This document shows positions 42,121 through 51,100 of a DNA stretch of 64,000 nt, in pieces. Under the pieces are notes generated by a model. That model made no database searches, was not told the origin of the DNA, and was given only the letters and a program-made list of their open reading frames with translations. The stretch is from positions 1 to 64,000 of the forward strand of contig JBBIKC010000012.1 of the NCBI GenBank assembly GCA_037445635.1, read 5' to 3'. The DNA comes from JBFMCC01 sp037445635. GTDB lineage: Bacteria; Chloroflexota; Anaerolineae; Anaerolineales; Villigracilaceae. Both the position numbers and the translations under genes were made by a program. Each line of letters opens with the position of its first letter. The first letter of the stretch is position 1.

Positions 42121-42339
42121 ATGGTCAGTACCGAATTGCTCGAAATCCTGCGTTGCCCGAATTGCGTGCGCGAGAAGAATGGAATGCTCACCCTGTATAA
42201 GGATTCCTGGCTGATCTGTCAGGACTGTGACCGGAAGTATCCGATCCTCGACGACATTCCGGTCATGTTGATCGAAGAGGGCGACAAGTGGGTTAAAATC
42301 TCGAAAGACCAGTTGCCCATCCCGCCCCCGGAGCGTTAA
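42121..42339 (+). CDS. Trm112-family zinc-binding protein
   Basis: 72-residue protein of the Trm112/YcaR family. LEILRCPNCV and LICQDCDRKYPILDDIPVML provide two cysteine pairs for one zinc ion and the typical PILDGIPVML-like end. Family members stabilise methyltransferases or are of unknown role in bacteria. It is preceded by GGAG and is first of a three-gene set with the HEAT and LCP genes. Confidence 0.9.
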   Translation: MVSTELLEILRCPNCVREKNGMLTLYKDSWLICQDCDRKYPILDDIPVMLIEEGDKWVKISKDQLPIPPPER

Positions 42340-42345
42340 CCCGCC

Positions 42346-42921
42346 GTGCCTGCTTTGGATGAACTGCTGGCTGAACTGACCAGCGGGGACGAATCACGCG
42401 CCGAGGCGGCGGTAGCCGCGCTCGCGGAACTTGGCGAGCAATCCGTCGAGGCACTTGCCCGCGTGCTCGACTCGCCCGAGACGGATTCGCGCTGGTGGGC
42501 GGTACGCGCTCTCGCCTCGCATCCAAACCTGGACGTAAGCCTGCTCCTGCGTCCCCTGGCCGACGCGGCTCCCGAGGTGCGTCAGGCCGCGGCGCTGGGG
42601 CTGTGCGGTCACCCCCACGAAAGCGCGATCCAGCCTCTCGTCCGCGCGCTGGGCGACGCGGACGGTCTCGTAGCGGACCTGGCCGCAAAAGCCCTGACCG
42701 CCATCGGCCGCCCGGCGGTGGAATCCCTCATCGAGGTCCAGAAGGACACGAACATGTCTGCCCGCATCCTTTCGATGCGCGCCCTCGCTGAAATCGCCGA
42801 CCCGCGTGCTATCCCCGTCATGATGTCCGCCATCGAGGGCGAGTCGTCCATGCTGTATCACTGGGCCGAAGCCGGGCTGGAACGGCTGGGCCTGAATATG
42901 ATCTACCTCAAGCCTGAGTAA
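42346..42921 (+). CDS. HEAT-repeat protein
   Basis: 191-residue helical protein with five or six HEAT/PBS-lyase-like repeats of about 30 residues, for example AVAALAELGEQSVEALARVL, WWAVRALASHP and VRQAAALGLCGHPHESAIQPLV. Such proteins serve as binding scaffolds. The GTG start is used six bases after the previous stop. No catalytic residue pattern is seen; the partner is unknown. Confidence 0.85.
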   Translation: MPALDELLAELTSGDESRAEAAVAALAELGEQSVEALARVLDSPETDSRWWAVRALASHPNLDVSLLLRPLADAAPEVRQAAALGLCGHPHESAIQPLVRALGDADGLVADLAAKALTAIGRPAVESLIEVQKDTNMSARILSMRALAEIADPRAIPVMMSAIEGESSMLYHWAEAGLERLGLNMIYLKPE

Positions 42922-42924
42922 CGA

Positions 42925-44364
42925 ATGGTTCAAATCAGAATTCCGAAAATAACCTTCAAAAGACCGACTACCAGACAGATGATTTTCTGGGGCGTCGTAG
43001 TGGCGCTGGGTATTGCGGGACTCTTTGCCACGCGCGGCCTCGTCCGTTGCTGGACGCTGACTTCCCTGCCGGGTATCCCGCCCTCCGATTGCCAGACCAC
43101 CGGCCTGAATCCACTCGGCACGCCGCAGGTGGATTTGCAGGGGACTCCTGTTGCGACGCCTACGCTGGCGATCGCCGCGCCCGAGAGCGAATTGCCGCCC
43201 GCGTGGGACGGCGGAAGCCGCGTCAACATCCTGCTCATCGGCCTGGATTATCGCGACTGGCAGAAGGGCGAATACCCGCGCTCCGATACGATGATTTTGC
43301 TCACGATTGACCCGATCACAAAAACAGGAGGGATGCTCTCGATCCCGCGCGATATGTGGGTCAATGTCCCCGGCTTCGGATACGACAAGATCAACACGGC
43401 CTATTATCTGGGCGCGGCCTATAAACTGCCCGGCGGCGGCCCGGCGCTTGCCATGAAGACCGTGGAACAGTTTCTGGGCGTGCCGGTGCATTACTATGGC
43501 CAGATTGATTTCATCGCCTTCGAGGATCTGATCAACAAGATCGGCGGGATTGACGTGTATGTCAAGGAAAAGATGGTGCTCGACCCGATCGGTTCGGGGA
43601 AAGACAAGGCGGTGCTGACGCCCGGCTGGCGTCATCTGAACGGCTGGAAGACACTGGCCTACGTCCGCAGCCGCAAGACCTCCGGCGGCGACGTGGATCG
43701 CGCCGAGCGCCAGCAGCAGGTTATCCTGGCCATCCGCGACAAGGTGCTCGACCCCGAGAATTTCTCCAACATGGTGGCGAGCGCTCCCTATATCTATCGG
43801 AATATTTCCTACGGCATCCACACGAATCTGTCTTTCGAAGACGCGATGGAATTATTCATCCTGGTGCAGCAGGTGCCGCGCGAGAACATCAAAACGGGCA
43901 TCATTGATTACACCATGGTGAATCTGGATCAGACGCCGGACGGGTTGTCCATCTTCAAACCCATTTCGGACAAAATCCGCGTCCTGCGCGACGAGATTTT
44001 CACCTCCAGCGGTGCGCTCAGCCCGATGGCTAGCGGCGACCCGCTCGTTTTGGCCAAGGAGGACGCGGCGCGCATCCGCGTGCTGAACGGTTCGGTCTCG
44101 GCCGGGCTGGGACAGAGCACGGCCAGCTTCCTCGCCTCGCAGGGATTGAACGTGACGGAACTGGGCAACGCCGACCGCGCCTACGACCGCACGACCATCG
44201 TGCTGTACTCGCCCAAGATGTACACACTGGAGTATATGATCGCCTTGTTCGGCGTCAGCAGCGGACATCAAATCATTATCAGCCCCGATCCTGCCGCGAC
44301 GGTGGATGTGGAAATCCGCATTGGCAACGACTGGGTCAACAACACCATCATCCCGCCGGGATGA
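42925..44364 (+). CDS. LytR-CpsA-Psr family wall polymer transferase
   Basis: 479-residue membrane-anchored enzyme. One helix at about 15-38, a linker, then the LCP domain (about 95-320): NILLIGLDYRDWQKGEYPRS, DTMILLTIDP, GGMLSIPRDMWVNVPG, and the Arg-rich LAYVRSRKTSGGDVDRAERQQ. These residues bind the pyrophosphate lipid carrier; LCP proteins attach glycopolymers to peptidoglycan. A LytR_C domain is at about 375-475 (IRVLNGSVSAGLGQS). It starts three bases after the HEAT gene and is closed by a terminator. Confidence 0.93.
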   Translation: MVQIRIPKITFKRPTTRQMIFWGVVVALGIAGLFATRGLVRCWTLTSLPGIPPSDCQTTGLNPLGTPQVDLQGTPVATPTLAIAAPESELPPAWDGGSRVNILLIGLDYRDWQKGEYPRSDTMILLTIDPITKTGGMLSIPRDMWVNVPGFGYDKINTAYYLGAAYKLPGGGPALAMKTVEQFLGVPVHYYGQIDFIAFEDLINKIGGIDVYVKEKMVLDPIGSGKDKAVLTPGWRHLNGWKTLAYVRSRKTSGGDVDRAERQQQVILAIRDKVLDPENFSNMVASAPYIYRNISYGIHTNLSFEDAMELFILVQQVPRENIKTGIIDYTMVNLDQTPDGLSIFKPISDKIRVLRDEIFTSSGALSPMASGDPLVLAKEDAARIRVLNGSVSAGLGQSTASFLASQGLNVTELGNADRAYDRTTIVLYSPKMYTLEYMIALFGVSSGHQIIISPDPAATVDVEIRIGNDWVNNTIIPPG

Positions 44365-44381
44365 TTCTCGCGTGGATGTTC

Positions 44382-44417
44382 ACAGCCGCAGACCATCCTC
44401 TGCGGCTGTTTTTTTTT
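44382..44417 (+). terminator. Rho-independent terminator after the LCP gene
   Basis: ACAGCCGCAG (44382-44391) and CTGCGGCTGT (44400-44409) pair around 8 bases, followed by a run of T. Its T-run touches the stop codon of the converging gene. Confidence 0.93.
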
Positions 44418-45255
44418 ATGGCTGTTGGAATGTCAGGGTAAGGCTGCCGAGGAAAGTCGCGCCGCCCTCGCCGGAACAAATCGGCGCGCTCAAGTCGGTC
44501 AGCGGGGAGCCGCCGGCGGCTAACTGCAGGGCGTAGACGACGCCGGCCGTCATTTGAAAATCGGCGTAGCCATTGCCCAGGTCGGGTTTGAGACCGGTGA
44601 AGAAATGTTCCTCGCCGCCCTCCCACGAGACGATAATTTCCACACCGGGCAATTGGCGGCGGTGCGCGTCCAGCACGGTGATTTGGAGCAGTCCCTCCGG
44701 CAGGGCCGCGTCGCAGAGGCTTTCCTGTTCGACGAGCACAAACGGCGCGCCGAGCGTGGCGGTCGCCGTGTGAGTGGGGCGCGGCGTGGCTGTATTGATC
44801 ACCAGCGGCGTGCGGGTGTTTTGCAGAATGGGTGTTGTCATCGTTTCGGTGCCCGCAACATCGGGCGGCGTGGCCGTGCCGGTCGCGCTCGCGGAGACAG
44901 TGACCGGCGCAGCGGAAGTGGGCAGACTTCCCTGAAGCGCGGACGCCAGTTGCGCCACCTGCTGGACCGTTTCGAATGGTTCGCCCGCCCCGAGCATTTG
45001 CTGTGCCTGCGCGCTCAGCGCCTGGACCGGGTCCGGGTCGCCGATTAAGGCGAGGCGCGCCTGCGCCCGCGTCAGGTCGCCGGTGGCGGCGTAGGCGGCC
45101 GCGATAGCGGCGCGGTAATCGTCCTTGAAGTCGGCGCGCAACGCGGCGGGAATCGAGTCCACCACGCGCGCCGGGGAGACGACCCACGCGTAGACCAGTC
45201 CGAGCGCAAGGCCGGCGATCAAGGGCAGGAGCCAGTCTCCAAAGAACCGCTTCAT
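44416..45255 (-). CDS. Membrane-anchored protein of unknown function
   Basis: 279-residue protein, not recognised. One N-terminal helix (LLPLIAGLALGLVYAWVV), then a helical segment with ALRADFKDDYRAAIAAAYAATGD, which is shared with the upstream gene. A Thr/Ser/Pro/Ala-rich linker (about 115-170) precedes a C-terminal beta-type domain (ITVLDAHRRQLPGVEIIVSWEGGEEHFFTG) with two Cys, resembling carboxypeptidase-regulatory or Ig-like folds. It would act outside the membrane. The start overlaps the upstream stop by four bases. Confidence 0.75.
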   Translation of the reverse strand: MKRFFGDWLLPLIAGLALGLVYAWVVSPARVVDSIPAALRADFKDDYRAAIAAAYAATGDLTRAQARLALIGDPDPVQALSAQAQQMLGAGEPFETVQQVAQLASALQGSLPTSAAPVTVSASATGTATPPDVAGTETMTTPILQNTRTPLVINTATPRPTHTATATLGAPFVLVEQESLCDAALPEGLLQITVLDAHRRQLPGVEIIVSWEGGEEHFFTGLKPDLGNGYADFQMTAGVVYALQLAAGGSPLTDLSAPICSGEGGATFLGSLTLTFQQP

Positions 45256-45602
45256 GGAAGGACAGCTCCGGGCTGATAGGTTTGCATGGCCTGGACCAGA
45301 TCTTCGAGCAGGATCAATTCCGTTTGGCTGAAACCGTTCTCCCGTCCGAATTGAAGCGCAGGCGCGGCGATTTCGGCCGGCGGCTGGCTTCCAAAGATGG
45401 CGAGCCGGCGCGCCGCCGTTTCGGCGTCGCGTTCGCTTTGATAGGCCTCCGCGACCATCAACACGTAGTCGGCGCGGTAATCGGCGCGCAGGGTATCGGG
45501 AGTTAAATCCACGTATTGGATCGGATCAATGACCCAGCCATAGAGAAGCCCAAGGCCAATGCCGATGGCGAGCGCGAGGAGGATGTTGAGCCAGCGAGGC
45601 AT
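45252..45602 (-). CDS. Short paralogue of the adjacent membrane-anchored protein
   Basis: 116-residue protein with one N-terminal helix (LNILLALAIGIGLGLLYGWVI) and a soluble helical part containing DTLRADYRADYVLMVAEAYQSERD, the same motif as in the next gene, which lacks only the linker and C-terminal domain here. The ATG at 45602 is used; upstream codons to 45722 give a Pro-rich sequence unlike a membrane-protein start. The repeated Tyr/Ala helix pair resembles tetratricopeptide-like packing. Function unknown. Confidence 0.72.
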   Translation of the reverse strand: MPRWLNILLALAIGIGLGLLYGWVIDPIQYVDLTPDTLRADYRADYVLMVAEAYQSERDAETAARRLAIFGSQPPAEIAAPALQFGRENGFSQTELILLEDLVQAMQTYQPGAVLP

Positions 45603-45802
45603 GCGGTTATTTTGCCACAGGTAAGAAGGGATGGGAGGGGAGAAATATCCGGGCAGGCTGACGGCGGCGCCCGGAGACGCGTGCGTACCGTTGCTGTCTT
45701 TCGACCCTGGCGGGGTTGGCATGGTTCCGCCGCGCCGGGCCTGCCCGGACGACGGCTAGCATACCTGATGTGAGGGGCTGTGTCAACACATCCATATTGC
45801 AC

Positions 45803-45897
45803 GAGGTTTGAATTGAGAGCGGTGTCCAGGGTCCCCTGATTTTGGAAGTCTGATGACAGGAGTCGTCGGACTCCGCGACGTCTCTCAGGTGTAAAAT
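45803..45897 (+). promoter_or_regulatory. Gap between divergent genes: hairpins and -10 box for cpaF
   Basis: Within the 331-base gap 45603-45933, GGAGTC/GACTCC (45859-45874) forms a small hairpin inside an imperfect palindrome, and TAAAAT at 45892-45897 is a possible -10 box about 37 bases before the cpaF ATG. Nothing else was recognised in the gap. Confidence 0.4.
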
Positions 45898-45933
45898 AAC
45901 GTCATCAATCAACCACCCTACGGAAAATCTGCC

Positions 45934-47229
45934 ATGACCCATTCTGCCTTGCGATTCATCCCGGCCGCCCTGCGCGAGCCGAATGTCGTCAAATTGAAAA
46001 CGCACTTGATGGGTGCGGTCCTGCCCGCGTTGCAGAAGATGCCCGTGTCTCAGCAGAACCGCCGCGTGGTGCGCGAAATGCTGGAAACCGCGCTGGGACA
46101 GATCAAGGTCGCCATCCCGGCGGATGTGCGCCAGCAGGTGCTGGACAGCGCTTTGGCGGACATCGCCGGTTACGGTCCGCTGGAGTTGTTGTTGGCCGAT
46201 GGGGAGATCAGCGAGATCATGGTCAATGGGCCGAAGATGGTCTTTGTGGAGCGCAACGGGGAGTTGCTGGAAACCGACGTGGAATTCGAGGATAACGACC
46301 ACGTCCTGCGCATCATTGACCGCATGCTCAATCCGCTTGGCCGGCGCGTGGATTACGACAATCCCACCGCAGACGCGCGCCTGCCCGATGGGTCGCGCGT
46401 GAACGTAGCCATCCCGCCTGTCGCGGTGGACGGGCCGCACATCTCCATCCGCAAATTCCTCTCGACCAAGATGGACATGGACGACCTGCTGGCGCTCGAG
46501 TCGCTGACGCCGTACATGGTCACATTTCTCGAGGCGTGCGTGCGGGCGCGCCTGAACATCCTGATCACGGGAAACACGAGTTCGGGCAAGACCACCCTGC
46601 TGAATATCCTTTCGAGTTACATTCCCAATCATGAACGGATCATCACCATCGAGGACGCAGTCGAGTTGAATCTCAAACAGCGTCACGTGGTACGCATGGA
46701 GACCAAACTGCCCGGCGTGGACGGCGCCGGCGCGGTCAGCGTGCGCGACCTGGTGCGGAACGCCCTGCGCATGCGGCCCGATCGCCTCGTAGTGGGGGAG
46801 GTGCGCGGCGGCGAGGCGTTGGATATGTTGCAGGCCATGAACACCGGTCACAGCGGCTCGATCACCACGCTCCATGCCAATTCTCCGCGCGACGCCATTG
46901 CGCGCATCGAGACCATGTCCATGATGGCCGGGCTGGACATGCCCATCATCGCCATCCGCAAGCAGATCGCTTCGGCCATCAATCTCATCGTCCACCAGAC
47001 GCGTCTGCAGGACGGCTCACGCAAGACCACCCAGATCACCGAGGTAGGCGGCATGGAAGGCGATGTGGTCGTGCTGACCGACATCTTCAAGTTCGAGCAA
47101 ACCGGTATCGGTGAGGGAGGCAAGGTGCTTGGCCAGCTCAAGCCCACCGGCATCCGTCCGCTTTTCAGTCCGAAACTGGAGGTGGCGGGCTTCAAACTGG
47201 GCGGCGAAATCTTCGGCGCGGGGATGTGA
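45934..47229 (+). CDS. cpaF: CpaF/TadA-type secretion ATPase
   Basis: 431-residue ATPase of the type II/IV secretion superfamily. The N-terminal domain has YGPLELLLADGEISEIMVNGP; Walker A is ITGNTSSGKTTLLN near residue 215; ITIEDAVEL is the Asp box, and MNTGHSGSITTLHANS and RPDRLVVGEVRGGEALDML are Walker B and His-box regions. It would power pilus or secretion assembly at the membrane. None of the usual neighbours (cpaB, tadB, tadC, pilin, prepilin peptidase) is in the window. Confidence 0.95.
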   Translation: MTHSALRFIPAALREPNVVKLKTHLMGAVLPALQKMPVSQQNRRVVREMLETALGQIKVAIPADVRQQVLDSALADIAGYGPLELLLADGEISEIMVNGPKMVFVERNGELLETDVEFEDNDHVLRIIDRMLNPLGRRVDYDNPTADARLPDGSRVNVAIPPVAVDGPHISIRKFLSTKMDMDDLLALESLTPYMVTFLEACVRARLNILITGNTSSGKTTLLNILSSYIPNHERIITIEDAVELNLKQRHVVRMETKLPGVDGAGAVSVRDLVRNALRMRPDRLVVGEVRGGEALDMLQAMNTGHSGSITTLHANSPRDAIARIETMSMMAGLDMPIIAIRKQIASAINLIVHQTRLQDGSRKTTQITEVGGMEGDVVVLTDIFKFEQTGIGEGGKVLGQLKPTGIRPLFSPKLEVAGFKLGGEIFGAGM

Positions 47230-47270
47230 CCGTTTCGCCAGTAAGTCCCTTACTAATTTCCTTCTCGTGA

Positions 47271-47276
47271 TATAAT
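47271..47276 (+). promoter_or_regulatory. -10 box of the STAS gene
   Basis: TATAAT in GTGATATAATTTT, 41 bases before the ATG at 47318; GGAGG lies seven bases before that ATG. No clear -35 was found. Confidence 0.6.
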
Positions 47277-47317
47277 TTTCCCGCGCAAGCAAGTTTTATC
47301 CACTTGGAGGTATGTCC

Positions 47318-47653
47318 ATGGAAACCACCACCAAAGAGTTCAAGCATTGCAATGTGATCTCGGTCAAAGGGCGGGTGGATAGTTCCACCGCTCCACAGTT
47401 CAGCCAGGCGCTGGAGGCGATGAACAAGAACGGGCAATACAAGCTCGTGATTGACATGGCAGACCTCGAGTATATGTCCAGCGCGGGATTCCGCGCCCTG
47501 CTGGCCGCCCAGCGCGCCTGCAAGCGCTACAATCGCGGCGAAGTGGTGCTGGCCTCTGTGCCGAATCGCATCAAAGAGGCGCTGGAACTGGCCGGGTTCA
47601 CCGAACTGTTCAAGACCTTTGACGATTCATTGTCCGCCGTTGGTCATTTCTAA
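47318..47653 (+). CDS. STAS-domain anti-sigma factor antagonist
   Basis: 111-residue STAS protein of the SpoIIAA/RsbV type. VISVKGRVDSSTAPQFSQAL and LVIDMADLEYMSSAGFRALLAAQRA carry the phosphorylatable Ser in MSSAG. Unphosphorylated, such proteins bind the anti-sigma kinase and release its target. The ATG at 47318 is chosen over 47312 because the latter is only one base from GGAGG. A terminator separates it from the kinase gene. Confidence 0.93.
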   Translation: METTTKEFKHCNVISVKGRVDSSTAPQFSQALEAMNKNGQYKLVIDMADLEYMSSAGFRALLAAQRACKRYNRGEVVLASVPNRIKEALELAGFTELFKTFDDSLSAVGHF

Positions 47654-47681
47654 TTTGGCGATCTTTCTTCTGTGATTGGGG

Positions 47682-47714
47682 AGGCCGCCTCCAACCGCTT
47701 GCGAGGCGGCCTTT
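47682..47714 (+). terminator. Terminator between STAS and kinase genes
   Basis: AGGCCGCCTC (47682-47691) and GAGGCGGCCT (47703-47712) pair perfectly around 11 bases, followed by TTGATT. The T-run is short, so read-through into the next gene is likely. Confidence 0.7.
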
Positions 47715-47732
47715 GATTGCCCTTCTCTGTCA

Positions 47733-48161
47733 ATGACCAGCACGCGCAAAGCCACCTACGCATCCGATTTCGCCAACCTGGAAAGTATCCGCGACCTGGT
47801 GGCGCAGGCCGCCCGTGAAGCCGGTATGGACGAGACGGAAACCTACCACGTCCAGCTGGCCGCGGACGAGGCCGCCTCGAACATCATCGAGCACGCCTAC
47901 GAAGGCCGCGCGGACGGCCAGTTCGAGCTCGAGTGTGAGGTGGATGGGAACAAGGTCACGATCGTCCTGCACGACCACGGCAAAGTTTTTGACATTACCA
48001 GGGTCCGCAAGCCGAACGTGAAAGGCAAACTGTCCGAACGCGAGATCGGGGGATTGGGTGTCTACCTCATCCAAAAACTCATGGACGAAGTCTATTTTGA
48101 ATCCTCGGCGGAATCGGGCAATACGCTGACCATGGTGAAACGCGGCAAGAGGGGATCATGA
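47733..48161 (+). CDS. RsbW-like anti-sigma serine kinase
   Basis: 142-residue GHKL ATPase. N-box: LAADEAASNIIEHAY; G1: LHDHGKVFD; G2: REIGGLGVYLIQKLMDEV. These bind ATP, and the family phosphorylates STAS antagonists on Ser. The ATG at 47733 is used; the frame upstream passes through the terminator. It overlaps the phosphatase gene by four bases, forming a partner-switching set. The sigma factor or other target is not adjacent. Confidence 0.92.
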   Translation: MTSTRKATYASDFANLESIRDLVAQAAREAGMDETETYHVQLAADEAASNIIEHAYEGRADGQFELECEVDGNKVTIVLHDHGKVFDITRVRKPNVKGKLSEREIGGLGVYLIQKLMDEVYFESSAESGNTLTMVKRGKRGS

Positions 48162-51100
48162 GCGCGGCCGTCCGTTCTCCCGATTCGTCCGAATGGCGCA
48201 GGCTGGCCGGGCTGGGGGAACAATTGGTCAGCGCTACATCGCTTTCCGCACAGCGGGACCGCATTTTGAATATGACCAGCCGTCTTGTGGATGGCAAGGC
48301 GGATCTGTGGCTGGACGAAGGTCTTTTCCGCCTGCCGGGCTGGGACGAGGCGCTGTCTTTCCCGGCGAAACCGCCCCTCGACGGAATGCAGGAGGCCGTT
48401 GAAAAAGGGCGCACCTGCGTCCGCGGCGTGGACTCGGCGTCGCCGCCGTGGGTGGCGCTGCCCATCGAAGACCAGGGCATCATCCTCGGGGCGCTGCAGG
48501 TCACTCGTCCGGACGGAAGCGAATTCACTCCCGCCGAACTGGATCTGCTCGAGGGGCTGGCCAGCATCGTGGCGATCGGTCTGTACGCGTCGCACCGCGC
48601 CGCGGTCGAACGCCTCCGTCTCGACCAGTTGAATCTGGTGCGGCAGGTGGCAGCCGAGATCGTCAGTGTGCTCGACCTCGACGAACTGGCGCGCCGCGTG
48701 ACCGAACAGATTCAGAAGACGTTTCACTACTATTACGTCGCCATCTTCACGCTCAGGCCCGGCGATTCCCTCCTGCGTTTTCGAGCCAGCGCCACGGCGC
48801 GCCGCAAGGGACGCAAAAAGGCCTCCATCCCGCTGGAGGTTCAGATTGGTCAGGGATTGATCGGCAAAGCCGCCGAGACGGGCGGACGAATCGTAGCCGA
48901 CGACGTCCGATCCGATTCGCGTTACCGGTTCATTGACAGCCTGCCCGAGACGCGCTCGGAAGTAGTTCTGCCGCTGAAGGTCAAGGACCGCGTCCTGGGC
49001 GTGCTGGATGTGCAGAGCGACCAGCCCGCCGCGTTCCATCCGAACGACCTGCTGATCCTGGAAGCGCTCGCCGATACGATCGCGCGCGCCGTCGAGGGGG
49101 CGCGCCTGTACAATGACTTGCGCCGCCGCGCCGACCAACTGGCTCTGATCGCCGAGGTCAGCGACAGCGTGACCTCCACCCTCGATCTGACCAAATTGAT
49201 GCGCGAGGCGGCCGCGTTGATTCACGTCAAATTCGGCTACCCCTTCGTTCATCTGTTCACTGTCCATCCGAACCGCCGAACGATCCAGTATGAGGCGGGC
49301 AGCGGCGCGCGCAGTAAAAAACTGGAGGGTACCGTCCTGTCTTTGGACGAAGCGCAGGGCATCATTCCCTGGGCGGCGCGCAACGGACAAACCGTGCTCG
49401 CGAACGACGTCACGAAAGATGAACGCTATCGCCCCTCGCCGCTTCCTCCCAAAAATATCCGTTCTGAGCTGTGCGTTCCGCTGATCTTCAACGATCGCGT
49501 CGTGGGTTTGCTCGATATCCAGAGCGAACGCGTCAACGCTTTCGACGAAGACGATCGTATGATCTTCGAAGCGGTGGCCGATAACATCGCCGCCGCGATC
49601 CACAACGCCGATCTGTATCGCTCCGAGCAGTGGCGGCGGCAGGTGGCCGACAGTCTGCGCGAGGTGGCGGGCCTGCTCTCGGCCAACGCCAGTGTGGACG
49701 AAGTGCTCGATTCTATCCTGACCGAATTGGAACGCAACTTGCCGAGTGAGGTCTCCGCCGTATGGCTGTTGGCCGAGGGTGAACTTTATCCCGCTGCGGT
49801 GCACGGTTGTTGCGACCTGTCCGAGTTGGAGGAGGCGCGTAACGCCTCGGCGGACGTCGCCGTCAGCATGCTCAGTTCCCTGTTGTCGGAGACACCCGTC
49901 ATCCGAAGAGCGGCCGACCCGATGGGCCCGGCGGGTCTGGCGGGCGGTTTCCCTCAAGACTATTCTGCGATTGCCGCGCCTCTGCGCGTCGGCGACCAGC
50001 CGGTCGGTGTGCTCACGCTTGCACACTCCATGCCGGGCCGCTACGGCCACGAAGCGCAGGCAATGACGACGACCTTCGCCAGTTATGCCGCGGTTGCCAT
50101 CGAAAATGCGCGGCTGTACGACCAGGCCCAGGAACAGGCCTATGCCTCGGCCGCCCTGTTGCAAATCGCGCAGGCAGTCGTCAGCCTGAATGACCTCGAC
50201 GAGATTCTCGGCACCATCGTCCGCATCATGCCCATCCTGGTGGGCGTCCAGCGCGCCGCGCTGTACCTCTGGCAAAACGGGAAGTTCCGCGCGGCGAGCC
50301 ATTACGGTTTCGACGCAGCCGCTGAAAAAGCCCTGATCGAACGCGAATTCCAAAGCGGAGATTTTCCGTTGATGGATGCCGCCCGCGACAGTCTCCACAC
50401 GGCGATCGTTCCGTTGCGCTCGAAAGATCGCCCTGCCCGCTGGCCGCGCCTCGCTTCTCTCGCGGACGCAGAGTTGGATTCCGCTTTACGCGGCGACCAG
50501 GCATTGTTGATGGCTGTCCCGCTTGCGATCAAAAACGATATCTTCGGGGTGATGCTCGTCGAGGAGGCGCCCGGCGGACGCCGCTTCCGCGCCCGTCGCC
50601 TCGAGATCATCAACGGCATTGCCCAGCAGGCCGCGCTGGCCATTCAGAACGATCTGCTCCAGAGGGAGATGGTCGTGCGCGAGCGCCTCGAGACCGAAGT
50701 GCAGCTCGCCCGCCAGATCCAGCAGACCTTTATCCCGCAAACCCTCCCAAGTCACCCAGAATGGGAACTGGCGGCGCGCTGGCGGATGGCGCGCCAGGTC
50801 GGCGGCGACTTCTACGACGTATTCGAACTGCCCGGCCGGCGCCTTGGCCTGTTCATCGCAGACGTGTCCGATAAGGGCATGCCCGCCGCCCTGTTCATGG
50901 CATTGACGCGCACCCTCGTCCGCGCCGCCGTCATCGAGACCACCTCGCCCGCCGCTGCGCTGCGCCGCGTCAACGACCTGCTCGTCCCCGATACGCATCA
51001 GGGCATGTTCGTTACCGCAGTCTATGCCGTCCTCGATCTCGAAACGGGCGAATTGACCTACACCAACGCGGGCCACAATCCGCCTCTCTGGGTGAGAAAA

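Noticed and set aside
45603..45722. 40-residue upstream extension of the short membrane-anchored protein
   Set aside because: Pro/Ser-rich start before a typical membrane-anchor N-terminus; the ATG at 45602 is a better fit.
48092..50398. 768-codon open frame on the minus strand
   Set aside because: Antisense shadow of the GAF-PP2C gene; composition is His/Arg/Gln-rich with no recognisable domain.
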